64,000 bases of DNA from Dioszegia crocea. Lineage: Eukaryota; Basidiomycota; Tremellomycetes; Tremellales; Bulleribasidiaceae. The position numbers and the translations under genes are program-made. This document shows positions 31,611-44,100 of the stretch, piece after piece. Location of the stretch: positions 3,105,826 to 3,169,825 of the forward strand of contig BCKK01000001.1 of the NCBI GenBank assembly GCA_001600615.1, given 5' to 3'. A model generated the notes under the pieces. The model did not search any database, had not been told where the DNA came from, and was given only the letters and a program-made list of their open reading frames with translations. The first letter of the stretch is position 1, and the number at the start of each line of letters is the position of its first letter.

Positions 31611-33093
31611 ATGCAACCATACATGCTGCTTCGTCGAGCCAACTACTCAGTCTGCCATCTCAACAGCATCAGGAGTATATCTGTCTCTGCGAGAATGTCG
31701 ACAGAGGAGATTCGAGCATCGGCAGTACCAGAGCTGGAACCAATGCCCGAAGCTGGTCCTTCCAAACGTACAGCTGCGCAGAAATGGCATAACCCAGACG
31801 GACCACCTGTCGGTTCCAACTTTGGCGCTAGAATACTGGACGGCGATCAGGATGTGTGGAGTCATAATGCATGGTAGATTGGCTCTCTTGCTTAGTAGGG
31901 CACAGCTGACATTCCCAGGGACCATGTCGAGCTACCCGACGACTTTGCGGAGCGAGCAGAGGTGATTATGGAGAGACATAGAGCTACGCCTGTCAAAGAG
32001 GAGAACAGAGGTGAGTAATGATAGAGGTACGTGTGAGTGGCGCTGAGTTCAGATGATTACAATGAGAGACCGGCATGGTTCTGGGACAAGTTCTACTCCA
32101 AGCACAAAGAGGCGTAAGCTAGACTGCTGCCGTCGCAGGTCAAGCTCACCGATTAGCTTCTTCAAGGACAGGGCGTGGCTGCGTCTAGAATTCCCAGAAC
32201 TGATAGCCTGCACTGAAGCGGATGTGAGTCCCTCACTGAGATTGCTGCCTAATACTGATCTCAGGCTGGCCCCAAAACAATCTTGGAAGTGGGATGTGTG
32301 AGTTGTGGAATCCTTCACTAGGACTTAAGCTCATATGTAGGGCGCCGGAAACACAGTTTACCCCCTGTTGATGCATAATGAGAACCCAGATCTGACTCTC
32401 TGGGCAACGGACTACTCCGCCCAAGCGGTGGGGGTTGTCAAAGTGAGTGAGGCATCCTGATCCCAGCTGACACCTAGTCAAATCCGATGTACCCACGAGC
32501 GGACCATGGCAAGGGCCTACTCAACGCTGCTGTTTGGGACATCACGTCCAAGCCATCCTCGGAAGGTGTAGACTACACCCTGCCTGAAGGTGTCGCACCC
32601 GGATCAGTCGACATTATCACTGCGATCTTCGTCCTATCCGCGTTACATCCCAAGGAATGGGAACAGGCTATACATAACATGTTCACAGTATGTTTAAGTC
32701 CCCGGCACAGCTGATAAGCAGGCATTAAAGCCAGGAGGACTACTCTTGATTCGTGATTATGGCCGACACGACCTTGCCCAGCTCCGAATCAAGAAGGATC
32801 GGCTTCTGGATCCTGATGTGCCGAATCTATATATCCGTGGAGACGGGACTAGAGTATACTTCTTCACCAAGGAAGAGTTGGAAGGTATGCTGTCGTCCAC
32901 CGCAAGGGCGACTACGGAGGGCGCCGTGGAGCAGGGGAAGATGTTCGAGGTGGACCAATTGGGAGAGGACCGCAGACTGGTGAGTTGCTTATCGTCCCCG
33001 CCTCGTATACCGCTAACATCTTAGTTGATCAACCGTAAGGAGAAGCTCAAGATGTACCGGATCTGGATGCAAGTCAAGGCGAGGAAGCTGTAG
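31611..33093 (+). CDS. TRM140: tRNA N3-methylcytidine methyltransferase, METTL2/Trm140 type
   Basis: Exons 31611-31873, 31919-32010, 32053-32113, 32157-32223, 32265-32297, 32341-32442, 32478-32687, 32722-32979, 33025-33093; 384 aa. Motifs of the METTL2/6/8 family: FGARIL then [41 protein letters not shown], the SAM site [16 protein letters not shown] (broken by the intron after VGC), [26 protein letters not shown] and [18 protein letters not shown]. The enzyme makes m3C at position 32 of certain tRNAs. Two Met codons give two possible starts: residue 1 ([14 protein letters not shown], presequence-like) and residue 29 (MSTEEIRA). There is no actin-binding N-terminal fusion as in S. cerevisiae Abp140. 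Confidence 0.92.
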
Positions 33094-33370
33094 TCATAGA
33101 GCCGTCAACATGAAACAAGGTGCCACGTCAGAAGCTTATCAATCTGAATGCCGAACTCCGCCGTGGCCGTGTTTCGCCCGATATCAAGTGACGCCAAAGT
33201 GATGCATCCACAGCCGACATAGCCCATCTCACATCCATCTACATACCACTGCACATAACTGCTCAGTCAGAGCGTGGCCAGCGAGACCGTCAGTGTAGAC
33301 TCTGCTTCCCGCCCAGCCGCGTCTGCTCCCAACCGTCCGCCCAGGTTATAGGCCGGCTCAAACAACCATC

Positions 33371-36282
33371 ATGGACCCGTCACGGTCGGCGCTGGGCGCA
33401 AGCGGCAGCGGCGTTGGCCCTTCCACACCCAGCACAGGCAGTCTGCCCGGTCGAGAACACGAAGGGGGTGAGCTGATCCAGCTTCATCGGGTATACTGGA
33501 GGCAACTGACAATGTAGCACCGCTCCCACCTATTACTACCTCACCGACGAGCCACACCCACTCCGTACCCCAATCCACCCCTCATCACCATCATCACCAC
33601 CATCATCATCCCCAAACAGCTCCTATATCCTCCTCGGACCGACCTGGCTACTCGTCCAGTCTGCCCCAGTCCGCCAACTCCGCCCCTCCGCAACGTACTC
33701 CAAGCATGTCAACGCCAAATCCTATCGGAGGCACATCGAGACAGTACAACTTCGGCTCCTCCCAGTCTGCTCCCCCGATTGATCCCTATCGCAGCAGCGG
33801 GAATGTGCAAGTGCGTATAAGAGGCCGCACACCCCCTTCTTCAGCTCCTAAAGGCCCACCCTCAGTTTCCCCTCAACCCGCACCCGGATCGGTCCGTCCA
33901 GACGTCCCTATGTTTGGCGGCATGCGCAGTCTTCCTAGTCCTTTCGATAACAGCCGGGATGGACAAGCGGGACCGGGCGGACAAAGTGCTCATCACCGGA
34001 CGGGATCCTCATCATCTGCTCGAGCGGGCTACCCGCAACAAATATCAGCTCCGCCTCCTGCTGCCCGTCGCGAATTCACCCCTCCCCATCAGCCCCACCC
34101 ATACGTCACCAACCCCGAGACACGTCGACAAGAAATTGCACGCTCGCCTACGTCCCGGCCAAGCCAGACTGCGGCCCCGCCGAATGCTGGACCGAAACCT
34201 TCAGTCAGCACGTTAAGTAGCTCTGCACAACAGCGCCATCCCAGCGCATATCCCTCCTCCTACAGCTCAACATATCATCCCGCAGCTCGGCAAGCTGCAG
34301 TCACTTCAGCCGGGCAGAGTCATCAACAGTTCTTTGCGCAGGCCGCTGCGGGTGGGATCGGCATGAACAACGCAGACGCGATGGCGTTATACAATCGGGA
34401 GAGAGACAGAGAGCGGGAACGGGAGAGGGATAGAGAAAGGGAGCGTGCAGCCCAGGCATCACGGGATCTGCAGCGCGACCGAGAGTTTGCTGAGCGCGAA
34501 CGCAGGCAGCGCGATTTGCAGCGTGATGAAGTCAAGCGGGCGCAGGGAGATGCGTTCCTCGCGGATGTCAGGCGAAGGGACAGGGAGGATGAGGAGAGGA
34601 GAAAGGCCGCAGCTGCTGCGTCGAGCAAATCGACAGCTCCTGGAGCCAGGCCTGGCTATCCCCAAGAACCGGGATCTCTGATTAGTCAAGTCGCACCTAC
34701 TCGCGAACCCCGGCCTTATAACTACAAGGCGGAACCACTACCAAACAATCCTCCCTCGGCATCCAATGGCAATAGCCAACAACTGGCCCAGGCGGCGGCG
34801 CAGAGGCAGAGGGAATACATGTATGGCGGACGAGAAAGGGAACGGGAGCGGGATCCAACCGAGAATCGATCCCGGATGGATCTGGCGGTCGAGGAGCAAA
34901 ACAAAAGATCAGCCACTGCGGCAGTAACGGCGGTTGCGAGGAAGCGCAAGAAGGAAGACGGTGTGTCGGCTTCCAAAACCCACCGACAATCCACCACTGC
35001 TGTTCCTGCACCACGGCGCGATTGGCGGGATTTGACTGAGGTGGGGAAGCCGTTTACACCGATCGAAGAAAGAGTTGTCAAGCGGTGGTGGGGGGATAAC
35101 CAGACCGACATGGTCCTCACCTACGAATACAATGGTTCGACGATAGGTGATCTAGGGCTTAACAGCGATTGGGTTGGAGGCAGGGTGGACGTTCGGGTAG
35201 GGCCGGGGTATCTCAGCCGGGCGTGGAAATTACCAGGCGAGGATGGGTGGGCCGAGGCGGACACGTTGTCCCATGGTGATGCGCTAGGTTTGAAGGCCGG
35301 TGCTGTATCCGATGGTCCCGACGCCGGAGATGTACGGCTTGGCCAGATATGGGGAACCCAAGTCTACACCGATGACTCTGCCTTGGGGTGTATCCTCGTT
35401 CACGGTGGACATATTGCGTGGATGAAGGACGAAGAATTAGACCCGGATCGAAGGGAGCGGGAATTCGAGGCGGATGGACTCAGTATCATGCTGCGGATAT
35501 TACCACCAATGACGCTGTATGTGGGGAATACGAAGAATGGCATCAAGAGTCTAGGCTGGGGTAACGGGCATGATGGGTTTAGCGTGATGGTGGAGAGCCT
35601 CAAGCGAATACCGGTGAGTCTATCTCTTTTGGACTAGAGTCTGAGCTGATCTTGTAGAACTATCGGAAATCAGTACTTCGCGAATCAGGCCGAAAACGCC
35701 TCAAGAGCAGAATGAGAGATTTCAACGCTCAGCGCATGGCAGCTCAAGGCGAGAGGGGGCTCGCAGGCGAAAAAGAAGCTTTGGTCTTTTCACCTGGTGG
35801 TATGGCCGTTGAGGCGTTTGCATCGTGAGTAGAAGTGTGGGGTCCAGACTGACGAGCAGATTCAAATACCACCCCGACGCTCTGGCTGATTGGCTTGTGG
35901 TGGTCCACGGAGAAAAGCGGAGTATTTGGAAATGTGATTTGGAGCTGAAGTGCGGCTCAGATTTGTGAGTTTTGTGAACATTCAGTTGGATGTAAGCTGA
36001 CGATCCAGGTATCTGTTACAAGAGGAACGCTTTAACGATTCTGCGAATGCCGAAATCACCCTTCGATCCGCGGTTGGCGAAGATGGCGAAGACAAAGAGC
36101 CCAGCATCACCGCACCTATCGATCGATACACCTGGACTGATGACGGCTTGGTCGTGCGCACCGACGAGGGCAAGGGGCTCTTGTATGTCGTCGATGCGTA
36201 TCGATGGATACGGAATCCGAACTATCCACAGTGGGCGAAGGAAGCGCGTGAGCTCGAGAGGGATGAGGCGATGGAGGAGTAG
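33371..36282 (+). CDS. RXT3: Rxt3-type subunit of the Rpd3L/Sin3 histone deacetylase complex
   Basis: Exons 33371-33467, 33518-35613, 35658-35824, 35860-35964, 36009-36282; 912 aa. The N-terminal 220 residues are Pro/Ser-rich with a His run (33582-33609); residues about 235-320 are a highly charged Arg/Glu/Asp helix made of RERERDR-like repeats; a basic cluster ARKRKKED follows. The Rxt3 domain lies in the last 350 residues: GQIWGTQVYTDDSALGCILVH, LSIMLRILPPM and TKNGIKSLGWGNGHDGFSVMV are its typical blocks. Rxt3 subunits belong to Rpd3L-type Sin3 complexes, acting in gene repression. The C-terminal WTDDGLVVRTDEGKG segment adds a less conserved end. Confidence 0.85.
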
Positions 36283-36470
36283 GGCGGGAGGAGGGTAAAA
36301 GAAGTCAAATACGAATGGGGAAATCAAGATCGAGTATAGTTTAGGGAAACGATTGGTGGTATGGGTGTACGAATGTATCCAAGACCGTGACTTGAATCCA
36401 AACATTATTGCATTATTTTTCGACTACAGAAGAACGCCCAGAACCCAATAAATCCACTCTCTTCCACTGC

Positions 36471-38412
36471 CTATCTCTGTCGTAGACCAATGGTATAAAC
36501 GAGGTAGATCTAAACATCAGTCAACATCCCACCAAGACAAGGAACACTCACAATCCAAGAAACCAAGATCATACTGGCGAGCTGACCGCCAAACAGCCAG
36601 AAAGCCCATCTCTTGACTTTCCAACCCTTGAACTCCTCGCCTCGGGCCTCTTGTTCCTTCTGTAGCGCAATACGAGCAGCTTCGGACTTGCGCAGAGAGT
36701 GGCCGAGAAGTTTACCGTCGAGATAGTCATAGATTGGGCCGAGACAGACTTGGAAAGCTTTGATGGCGATCAGGAAGTAGATGACTCGTTCGTATGACTG
36801 GCCAGGGGTTCGGTCTTGCTAAATTGTCAGATGTGGCCTGGGGGTGTGACTTACGATGGCGCCCGTAGCAATTTCAAGAATAACGTTGTTGCATGCAATC
36901 TGAAAGTCAGCTGGGCTCTTTGTTTCTGTAGTGGTCACTCACGAAAGAAGACCAAATACCGTATGCCGTACCCATCAGACTCTCGTCGTTGATCAAGATG
37001 GGGATACTGCCAATGAAGGGCAAGACGTTGAAGGCAAGCGCAAAAGAGCCCAGGATGATGGGAGCGAGGGGGTTGACGGTTGTCAAACCGATCAGGGCAA
37101 AGACGATACAGTACAACCCAGCACCGACGGAGACGAAGGGCATGCGCCATCCGTATCGGTCAAAGAACATGCCAAGCAGAGGCACGGTGACGATTTGGAT
37201 GACTGACTGGAAGGAAGAGTTGAAGCCGGCTGCAAGGGTGGAGGTGCCTCGAGTACGCTCTTGCATGTCGGCAAGATTGACACCGTAGACTGTTCGAGCG
37301 GCGTTCTGGAAGACTTCGGTACCGCAGACGATCCAGAAGAAGGTGGGTCTACTTGTCAGCGATTGCCATACCCGACCGGCTCAAACTTACAGTTGACTGA
37401 TATTGCGCCAGATGGCTGCGAGACCTGAACGGCCCATATTGCCCCGGACGTCGCTTCCGTTACTTGGGCGGTACATGGCGGGCACAGATCGTTCGTAGAA
37501 CCAGTAAGCGATAATGACGCAGGCGCAGACGATGTTGAGTGCGGCAGGGATCCACAGCGCCCATCCATACCATCCGTTGATCTGCGACATGGGGACGGAG
37601 GCGAGACGAGCGATCATGGCTATCAATTGGCCCCACGAGAGGTCGAGTGCAATCACAAAGGCAAGGGTTGAGCCTTTGAACCAGTGTGCGTAAAGCTTGT
37701 TCTGGGAAGTCTCGATAACTGCTCGTCAGCTACTGCTTAGGAAGGGAGACGATAAGACTTACCAATAGAGCCAAAGCCCAAAAGAATCCGTCCACCGATA
37801 AGTAGGCCTATTTGACCAGTGTTCGCGGACTAATCTTCAGCTGATTACAAGCATCAGGACAACAGCACTTACAGATGCTGCGACGATGGATCCTATCACG
37901 CAGAAAAGAGAAGCAAGCATGGCGGCGCTGTCAGGGTCAGCGTCGTCTTCCCGGGCTTGGGGGTCAACTTACTAGACGGCACCGACATAGTCCATACCTA
38001 TTCCTCCGATAGTTGGGAGAACGGTGTTGACGATGTTAGTCGCGGTCGAGATGGTACTGAACTGGGCATCTGAGTTGTCAGCATGGCCCTTGTGTCAATT
38101 ATGAATGAGCTTACTGTTGATTTTAAGCTCCTTCAGCAAGGTAGATTTGAGGGGGCCCAAAGAGATGTCGGTGAAAGCGGCACCGGAACTGTAGACGATG
38201 ATAAAGGCAAGTGCGGTCCAACGGTACTTTGCAGGGATGTCGATCATGGTGGACGTGCTGACCTTGTCCAAAGCCCTGGCGGGGTATGGAGCATCGTCAG
38301 TCAGCACGGGCATAGTGCCGGTGCGGTCATGATCCGAGGTGGAATCGTCGAAGGGATTCGAGCGAGATTTCTCGTCCGCAGACTCGAGGGGTTTGGAGGT
38401 ATAGGCAGACAT
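36471..38412 (-). CDS. Major facilitator transporter, MFSD1-like
   Basis: Exons (minus) 38412-38115, 38069-37973, 37927-37873, 37829-37763, 37718-37391, 37348-36943, 36899-36855, 36818-36552, 36509-36471; 533 aa. Twelve hydrophobic segments; a polar N-terminus (SKPLESADEKSRSNPFDD) precedes YRWTALAFIIVYSSGAAFTDI. Loop motifs: GRILLGFGSIVIETSQNKLYAHWF and MFFDRYGWRMPF. The pattern resembles MFSD1 and its fungal relatives, lysosomal/vacuolar transporters (dipeptide export in animals). The long soluble stretch between the last helices (HSLRKSEAARIALQKEQEARGEEF) is typical of that group. Substrate in fungi unknown. Confidence 0.82.
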
Positions 38413-39163
38413 GACTGAAGCAGTGCGTCTGAACGAGAGTGAACTGACAAGAGAGGGCGGTAAGGGGTACGAAAGAAGAGCCTCCGGTATAAGTAGGCGG
38501 CAGTTTCCCGCAAAAATCTTATCAGATTACTTTTCTCGAGAAGGGAGATCTCGTACACATAGACCGATCGGGTATATGCCGGCCGAACATCCAGGGTCCA
38601 CTTCAGGGCCAATGGCGGACCTCCTAAACCGGCTAGAGGCGGTTGACCCCGAGACATCAGTTGGCTCCGAGTGACTCTGTGAAGAGAGCGGATATACCAC
38701 GGCGTCGGAGTAATAATCTCTTGGCTCTCGAGAAGGCTTCTGGAGGCAAAATCTTCGGCCGACAGACCATCAATCAGATATCATATATCAAGTCAAGAGC
38801 CTCCAGGATCCTCCAGATAAACACTGAGGAATCGCGATGTTTGTATCCGTCCTGCCGCTTCGCGTGAGTACCAGTGAACCGATCAGTGGATTTCATGAGT
38901 TCGTTGCCGATTAAGCCAGATGCTGCGTCGGTGCATCCTACTGACAGGCTGAAGGCAAGTCCTGCTGTATGCTCACCTGCAGTGTGTCTGATGAAGGAAG
39001 ATGAAGAAGCCATGATGACGATGTTTGATTTCGAGGTTGAGCTTGGGGCAGGTGTGTGTGTGTGTGTGTTTCAGATCGCCTTCGCTGCCCTCATCATCAC
39101 GTCAACCCTAATTGTCCTCTCTCCCTCCTTCTTTCATACTTATCACAGGTACACCAACCCGCA
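38413..39163. promoter_or_regulatory. Divergent promoter region, MFS transporter / F-box-like gene
   Basis: 751 bases between two start codons. Contains a GT microsatellite (39052-39069) followed by TTTCAG, and a CACAG just before the second ATG, so a 5'-UTR intron of the plus-strand gene is possible. No other gene seen. Confidence 0.45.
39052..39069 (+). repeat. (GT)n microsatellite
   Basis: Nine GT dinucleotides in a row, in the 5' region of the F-box-like gene. Confidence 0.85.
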
Positions 39164-40396
39164 ATGGCTCCGCCCTCCGCCCTCGCCCGATGGGTGACCT
39201 CCCCGCGCGCCCAAACCCATTCCCAGACCACCCCAGACGCGCCGAAGGTCGTCCGTGCTCAGACACCCGAAGCTGCCGCCAATCCATCCCCCAATAATAC
39301 ATCTTCCCCGTCCTCTTCAACTACCTCCTCCTTCTCTGTGACCCTCCCCGAAGAGGTACTCGTTTGTATCTCTCATGCTCTACGGGATATTGACGCGCTC
39401 GGAACACTGGCGTCACTCTCCCTGACCTGTCACGACAACCATGACCTGGTCTGCCCCATCCTCTTCGCCGATATCGTCATCCGCAATCATCGTCAGCTTG
39501 CGTCTATCCTCTCGTCTCTCGATCCTCCCCCCACCGACTCAAAGAAACGTCATACGCGGCTGTCCGGGCCAAACTGCGACCCCGTAGCGAAACTTGCTCG
39601 GTTCAGCCTGACAAAGCGATTGTCGATCAACCACCTTCCCTCACCCGATAATTTTGCGAAGCTCTCAGCTTTGCAAGAGTCTTTCGTCGATACCTCTATT
39701 TTCACGTCGGTCGATCTACTCCATCTCTCTCCTATCCTTACGCACAACTTCCATCCCGCGGCGAACAGAAAAGCTCTGCGACGGATAAAACAGCTCAACC
39801 TCATCAATCTCCTCGCCTGCCCCACCCACCTCTCCCTCGACCTACGAGGCGGCGACGCGGATTTTCATCGGCGACCGTTATCGGATGGACCCCACGGGTG
39901 CGCCTGCGTTGCGCAATTCTGCGACGAGATGGGGAAGCTGTGGAAGGGCAAGGAAGATCTCCGCCAGATCACGATCTATGTCGATGCTGCGACGCTATCC
40001 ACGCATCATTTTCCGACTTCAGCCAGCGGGCCTTCGCTCAATCTCGTCTTCACTCCACCGGCTACTCCCTCCCCACCATCATCTCCCCCCGTCGCTAAAA
40101 AGGCACGTAAGCCCAATAACCCCACAGAGGCTTCGACGACTCTCGAAGCATTGGCGAAGTATCTCTCGATACACCTGCGGCAAGCAAAGGACTTCAAGGG
40201 CGGGGTGACAACTATCACTATCAAAGCGCCCGAAGGAGAAGAGGAAGGGGAAGAGGAGGAGGTTGGGGATTTGGACGATTTGTGGGGTAAAGTGAAAACA
40301 AGAGTAAAGGAGATGGAAGGGGATGAGGACGAAGCCTTGCTGGGATCAGTGAAGGCGAGGCAAATGATGGCAAAGGGATTCTGTTTGGCGAAGTGA
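39164..40396 (+). CDS. F-box-like protein, 410 aa, otherwise unrecognised
   Basis: Single long frame from MAPPSALARWVTSP. After a Ser/Thr/Pro-rich leader, residues about 60-105 (LPEEVLVCISHALRDIDALG, LSLTCHDNHDLVCPILFADIV) match the fungal F-box-like pattern of Leu/Pro at the start and a hydrophobic helix with a central Cys. The middle is weakly conserved-looking; an acidic Glu run lies near 355-375. F-box proteins recruit substrates to SCF ubiquitin ligases. The 3' end is uncertain: a GTGAGG donor overlaps the stop and an intron 40393-40469 would change the last residues from LAK to LAKS. Confidence 0.7.
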   Translation: MAPPSALARWVTSPRAQTHSQTTPDAPKVVRAQTPEAAANPSPNNTSSPSSSTTSSFSVTLPEEVLVCISHALRDIDALGTLASLSLTCHDNHDLVCPILFADIVIRNHRQLASILSSLDPPPTDSKKRHTRLSGPNCDPVAKLARFSLTKRLSINHLPSPDNFAKLSALQESFVDTSIFTSVDLLHLSPILTHNFHPAANRKALRRIKQLNLINLLACPTHLSLDLRGGDADFHRRPLSDGPHGCACVAQFCDEMGKLWKGKEDLRQITIYVDAATLSTHHFPTSASGPSLNLVFTPPATPSPPSSPPVAKKARKPNNPTEASTTLEALAKYLSIHLRQAKDFKGGVTTITIKAPEGEEEGEEEEVGDLDDLWGKVKTRVKEMEGDEDEALLGSVKARQMMAKGFCLAK

Positions 40397-41136
40397 GGGC
40401 GGGAATAGGGGGCAGCCTTGGTAAGTCACGGACAAGCCACACCTCCAGCTTCAGAAACTAACACTTTAGGTCATGAGATATGTCTACGTGATGGTCAGGT
40501 TGGGATGGCGCCCGAAATTGGGGGACTGGCAAAGAAAGGGGAGGAACGGGCGGTGTCAAGCAAACTATTGGGTAAAGGGGGGTAGCTGTGGATTTGGGTG
40601 GGCGATCGGACTTATGCAGATGAGACTCTTCGATACACGCTGCTGACAGCCTGGATCTTCTGGTGTCCGTAAGCAGCTACGTACGACCTTCACTCGTTGC
40701 ATCAGGGCCAGTGGTCAGTGAGCGGCGAAGACATTGAGCTGCTTCACGTGACTCATCCTGGCCCAAGAGCTCGAGGGCCAATGCATCCAGCTAGAAGTTC
40801 CTTTGCAATCTCCACTACGGACCTGGATCGCATTCCCCGCTCCCGACCGTTTCAGCGCGTCGCGACGCGTCAAGTTTGTGGTGGACAAGGTTTCGCGCCT
40901 TGACATCTGCCCTACATAGCATTCCTCATCCATTCGACCTATAATCGGCCTTCATCTCACATTCTCAGTGCCAACATCCGCTCGGCCTTGCTGGGATCAG
41001 ATCTGGGAGGTCAAATTGTGCATGCTGTGCAATCTCATCGCACCACCAAGGCACCGTCACCCGAGTGGACATCAACAAACATCTCGTAAACGTCAGCGAC
41101 TATAATCTCCGAAGCTATCCACATCTCCTTCGTCTC
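40397..41136. other. Intergenic, with an intron-like segment
   Basis: 740 bases: 3' flank of the F-box-like gene and promoter of the RhoGAP gene. 40421-40469 looks like a perfect intron (GTAAGT donor, CTAAC branch, TTTAG acceptor), probably in the 3'-UTR. Nothing else seen. Confidence 0.5.
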
Positions 41137-44100
41137 ATGTCTACCATGGCGGCCTCGCCCATCCCCCCTCACATTGCTGCCAACCTGGCGGCGGTTCAGA
41201 TCACGCCCCGGCAATCACGGTCTCGGCCGTCCGCCCAGCCATCTCCAGCTCATAGTATGCCCTCGCCTGGCCAGGGCAGTCCTAGGAGCAGTAGCCCTCG
41301 GAATCAGGCATCTGGCGTTCTGGAAGTCGACGCTGTTCTGAGATCGAATGGAGGGGATGTGGAACGGGCTCTGGAGCAGATTGTTGCTGAGCGGAATACA
41401 CTTGTAAGTCATATAAAGTGGGAATGTTATTGGCGATCCAGCTGACATAGCAGCAACAACAGAACTCTCAACTATGGAAGCTCATCGAGAAGCAGCGCGC
41501 TCAATGTACGCACCTCGTGCAGGACAATGAACGTCTGCGGTCAGACAGAGAGCGAGCCAATCAGCGCCTGGCATCGGCAGGAATGGACCCCATTGGCGGC
41601 GCCGGGAAACGACTACCCCATTCCTTGTCGTCCAACGGGCTCGGTATGCGCGGGGAACCCCTCCCTCCGTCGACGATGAAGCGAAATCACTCAGATAGGG
41701 ATGAGAGAATCGTAGCTCAGACAACTACATCTTCGCTTCAGGTCCCTTCTGCCGATTCCTCCGCCCCATCTTCCGCCACTTCCTCTCCACAGGAACCCCC
41801 TTCAACGCTACTCCCCTCACCCATGGCCGATATCAAGTCGCGGCGAGAAAGCAGGATGACCTTCGCGCCGGAGGTGCGGTCTTTCCTGTCTCTTGCAGAC
41901 TCTCCGCGAACGGTAAAACACCAGACACCTACGATCCCTCAACGGGTAGTATCCGTCCCCACCCCTCCTCTCGCCACCGAAATCCTCGAGACGAACAACA
42001 GTCCTGGGTCGACTTACTCCCCGGGTCCGGCAGCTCCAGCCGCCGAGGCAGACCCCGAGACTGTTGAGGCGGCACCAACGTCCCACCCTCTGGCAACTAT
42101 GGCGGAGGTGGAAGAGGAGCCGGTAGAGAACGGAAATGTAGATCTGGCATCTCCGACGTCGGACAGTGCGGTCAGTCCCCCGGTCCGTCAGTCATCTTTG
42201 CATCGCCGAGCCGGGCCTGCAGAGCGACAACCCAAGGAAGACACTCCCAGGGCTTCAGTCGATAGTACCCCTCAGGCGGACTCATCACATTCAGCATTCT
42301 CGTCAGACCGACGATCACACGCAAGCGCTTCGACATCTGATGAGTCTACCCCTCGGCAATCTGTAGACCGTCGTCCATCCCTTGACACCGCTCCTCCCTC
42401 TCGCCAAGCTCGGCCCCTTCCACGCCTATCCCCTGCGCTGCTCTCCCATACCCGCCTTTCCATTCCCCACACTACAGTCTACCCAAACTCCTCAGGCAGA
42501 GATGTCCTCTGCTTTGTTGTCGCCATCACTGTCCGCCCACCCAACGCTGCCCCAGTTACATGGAACGTCGCCAAGCTGTTCTCCGCCTTTAACGATCTTG
42601 ACACAAAGATCCGCTCTAAATCCGGAAAACGGTCGAAGGACTGGAAGAGCATGGTTGCGCCCCTACCCGAGGGGAGAGCGTGGAAAGACTTCGCCCCCAG
42701 CAAAATCGATCAGCGAAAAACTGCACTAGAGGCGTACCTTCAGTCCCTTCTATCTGCTCCGCTGAGCGATAAGTCGGAATTGTGCGAATTCTTGAGCACG
42801 GATCCCGTCCAGGCGAAGATCTTCAGTAGCAAGAAGGAGGGCTATCTGACGAAGAAGGCAAAGAGCTTTGGGGGTTGGCGGACGAGGTATTTTGTTCTGG
42901 ATGGCGCAGTGCTCGAATGCTATGAGAACGTGAGTGCACTTTGGGACATAGCTAATCTACAGCGAGGCGGACCTATACACTCCAGCATCATCATTACCAA
43001 TGCCCAGATTGGCCGTCAAAATCGCGCTTCCGAGATGGCAGAGGACAGAGAATCTCGACATGCCTTCCTCATCATCGAGCAGTCCAAGAAGGGACCACAA
43101 CGGCATATCCTCTGCGCCGAAAGCGATCTGGAGCGGGATAGTTGGATCGACGCTCTAGTCAAGCATGTCGATCCGGACTCTACGACCCCAATCCAAATCT
43201 CCAGCCCTCCCCCTCCTCAGGCAAAGCCGGTCATTCCAGCTCCTGCCGCACCACAAGCTCCTCCGGCAGGACAAGTGGTCAATGGGGCTGTCCCACTAGG
43301 ACTGAATAGGCGCCGTAGCAACTCTCGCAAGACGAGTAAGGAGGTCACGGTGACTGCTGCGCAGCCCATGGCATCCATGCCTGGAGCAAGCAGTAGCAAG
43401 TTTGGCGGTGTACCAAGTCCGAGTATGTTCAACGAGATGGAAAGTCAGAGGGCGGCAAGCCAGGCTGGACCTGCCAATGGTAGCAGCGCAGCCCAGGCCC
43501 ACTCAAACGGTGCTTCGCAAACATCACATACATCACATCTAGATTCAACTCCCGCTCCAACTCCAGCTCCCCCACCCGCCAACAACGAACTTCCTCCCCG
43601 ATCCAAGCGTCAAAGCATGATCCCATCCCGCTCATCCGCCTCTTCCCATTCCCTCGGCCCACCACCTTCGCATTCCGCTGCGTACCTCTCCAAACTCTCT
43701 TCTGATGGTCTAAATGCGCCACCCGGTCTCCCGTCAGCTGGCGGTCCCTCCGTTTCTGGGGCGGATAAGGACCGTGAGCGAAAGGCCAAATCAGGAAGAT
43801 TCTGGCCATCCTTCGGCAAGACATCCACTCCCTCCACCGATAAGATCTCCGCCCGGCCGGTGTTTGGCGTTCCACTCGTCGATACTCTCGCCATTGCATC
43901 CGTCGCCAGTTTACCCGCCATCGTCTTTAGGTGTATAGAATGGCTAGAGACTAAGCGCGCAGAAGAGGAAGAAGGGATATATCGCTTGAGCGGGAGTTCC
44001 GCCGTGATCAAGGGGTTGAAGGATAGATTTGATCAGGAGGGGGATGTCAATCTTTTGGCGGTGGACGCGCATTGGGACCCGCATGCTATTGCGGGACTCT

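Noticed and set aside
34390..34460. Arg/Glu repeat in the Rxt3 gene as a DNA tandem repeat
   Set aside because: Codons vary, so it is a protein-level low-complexity helix rather than a perfect DNA repeat.
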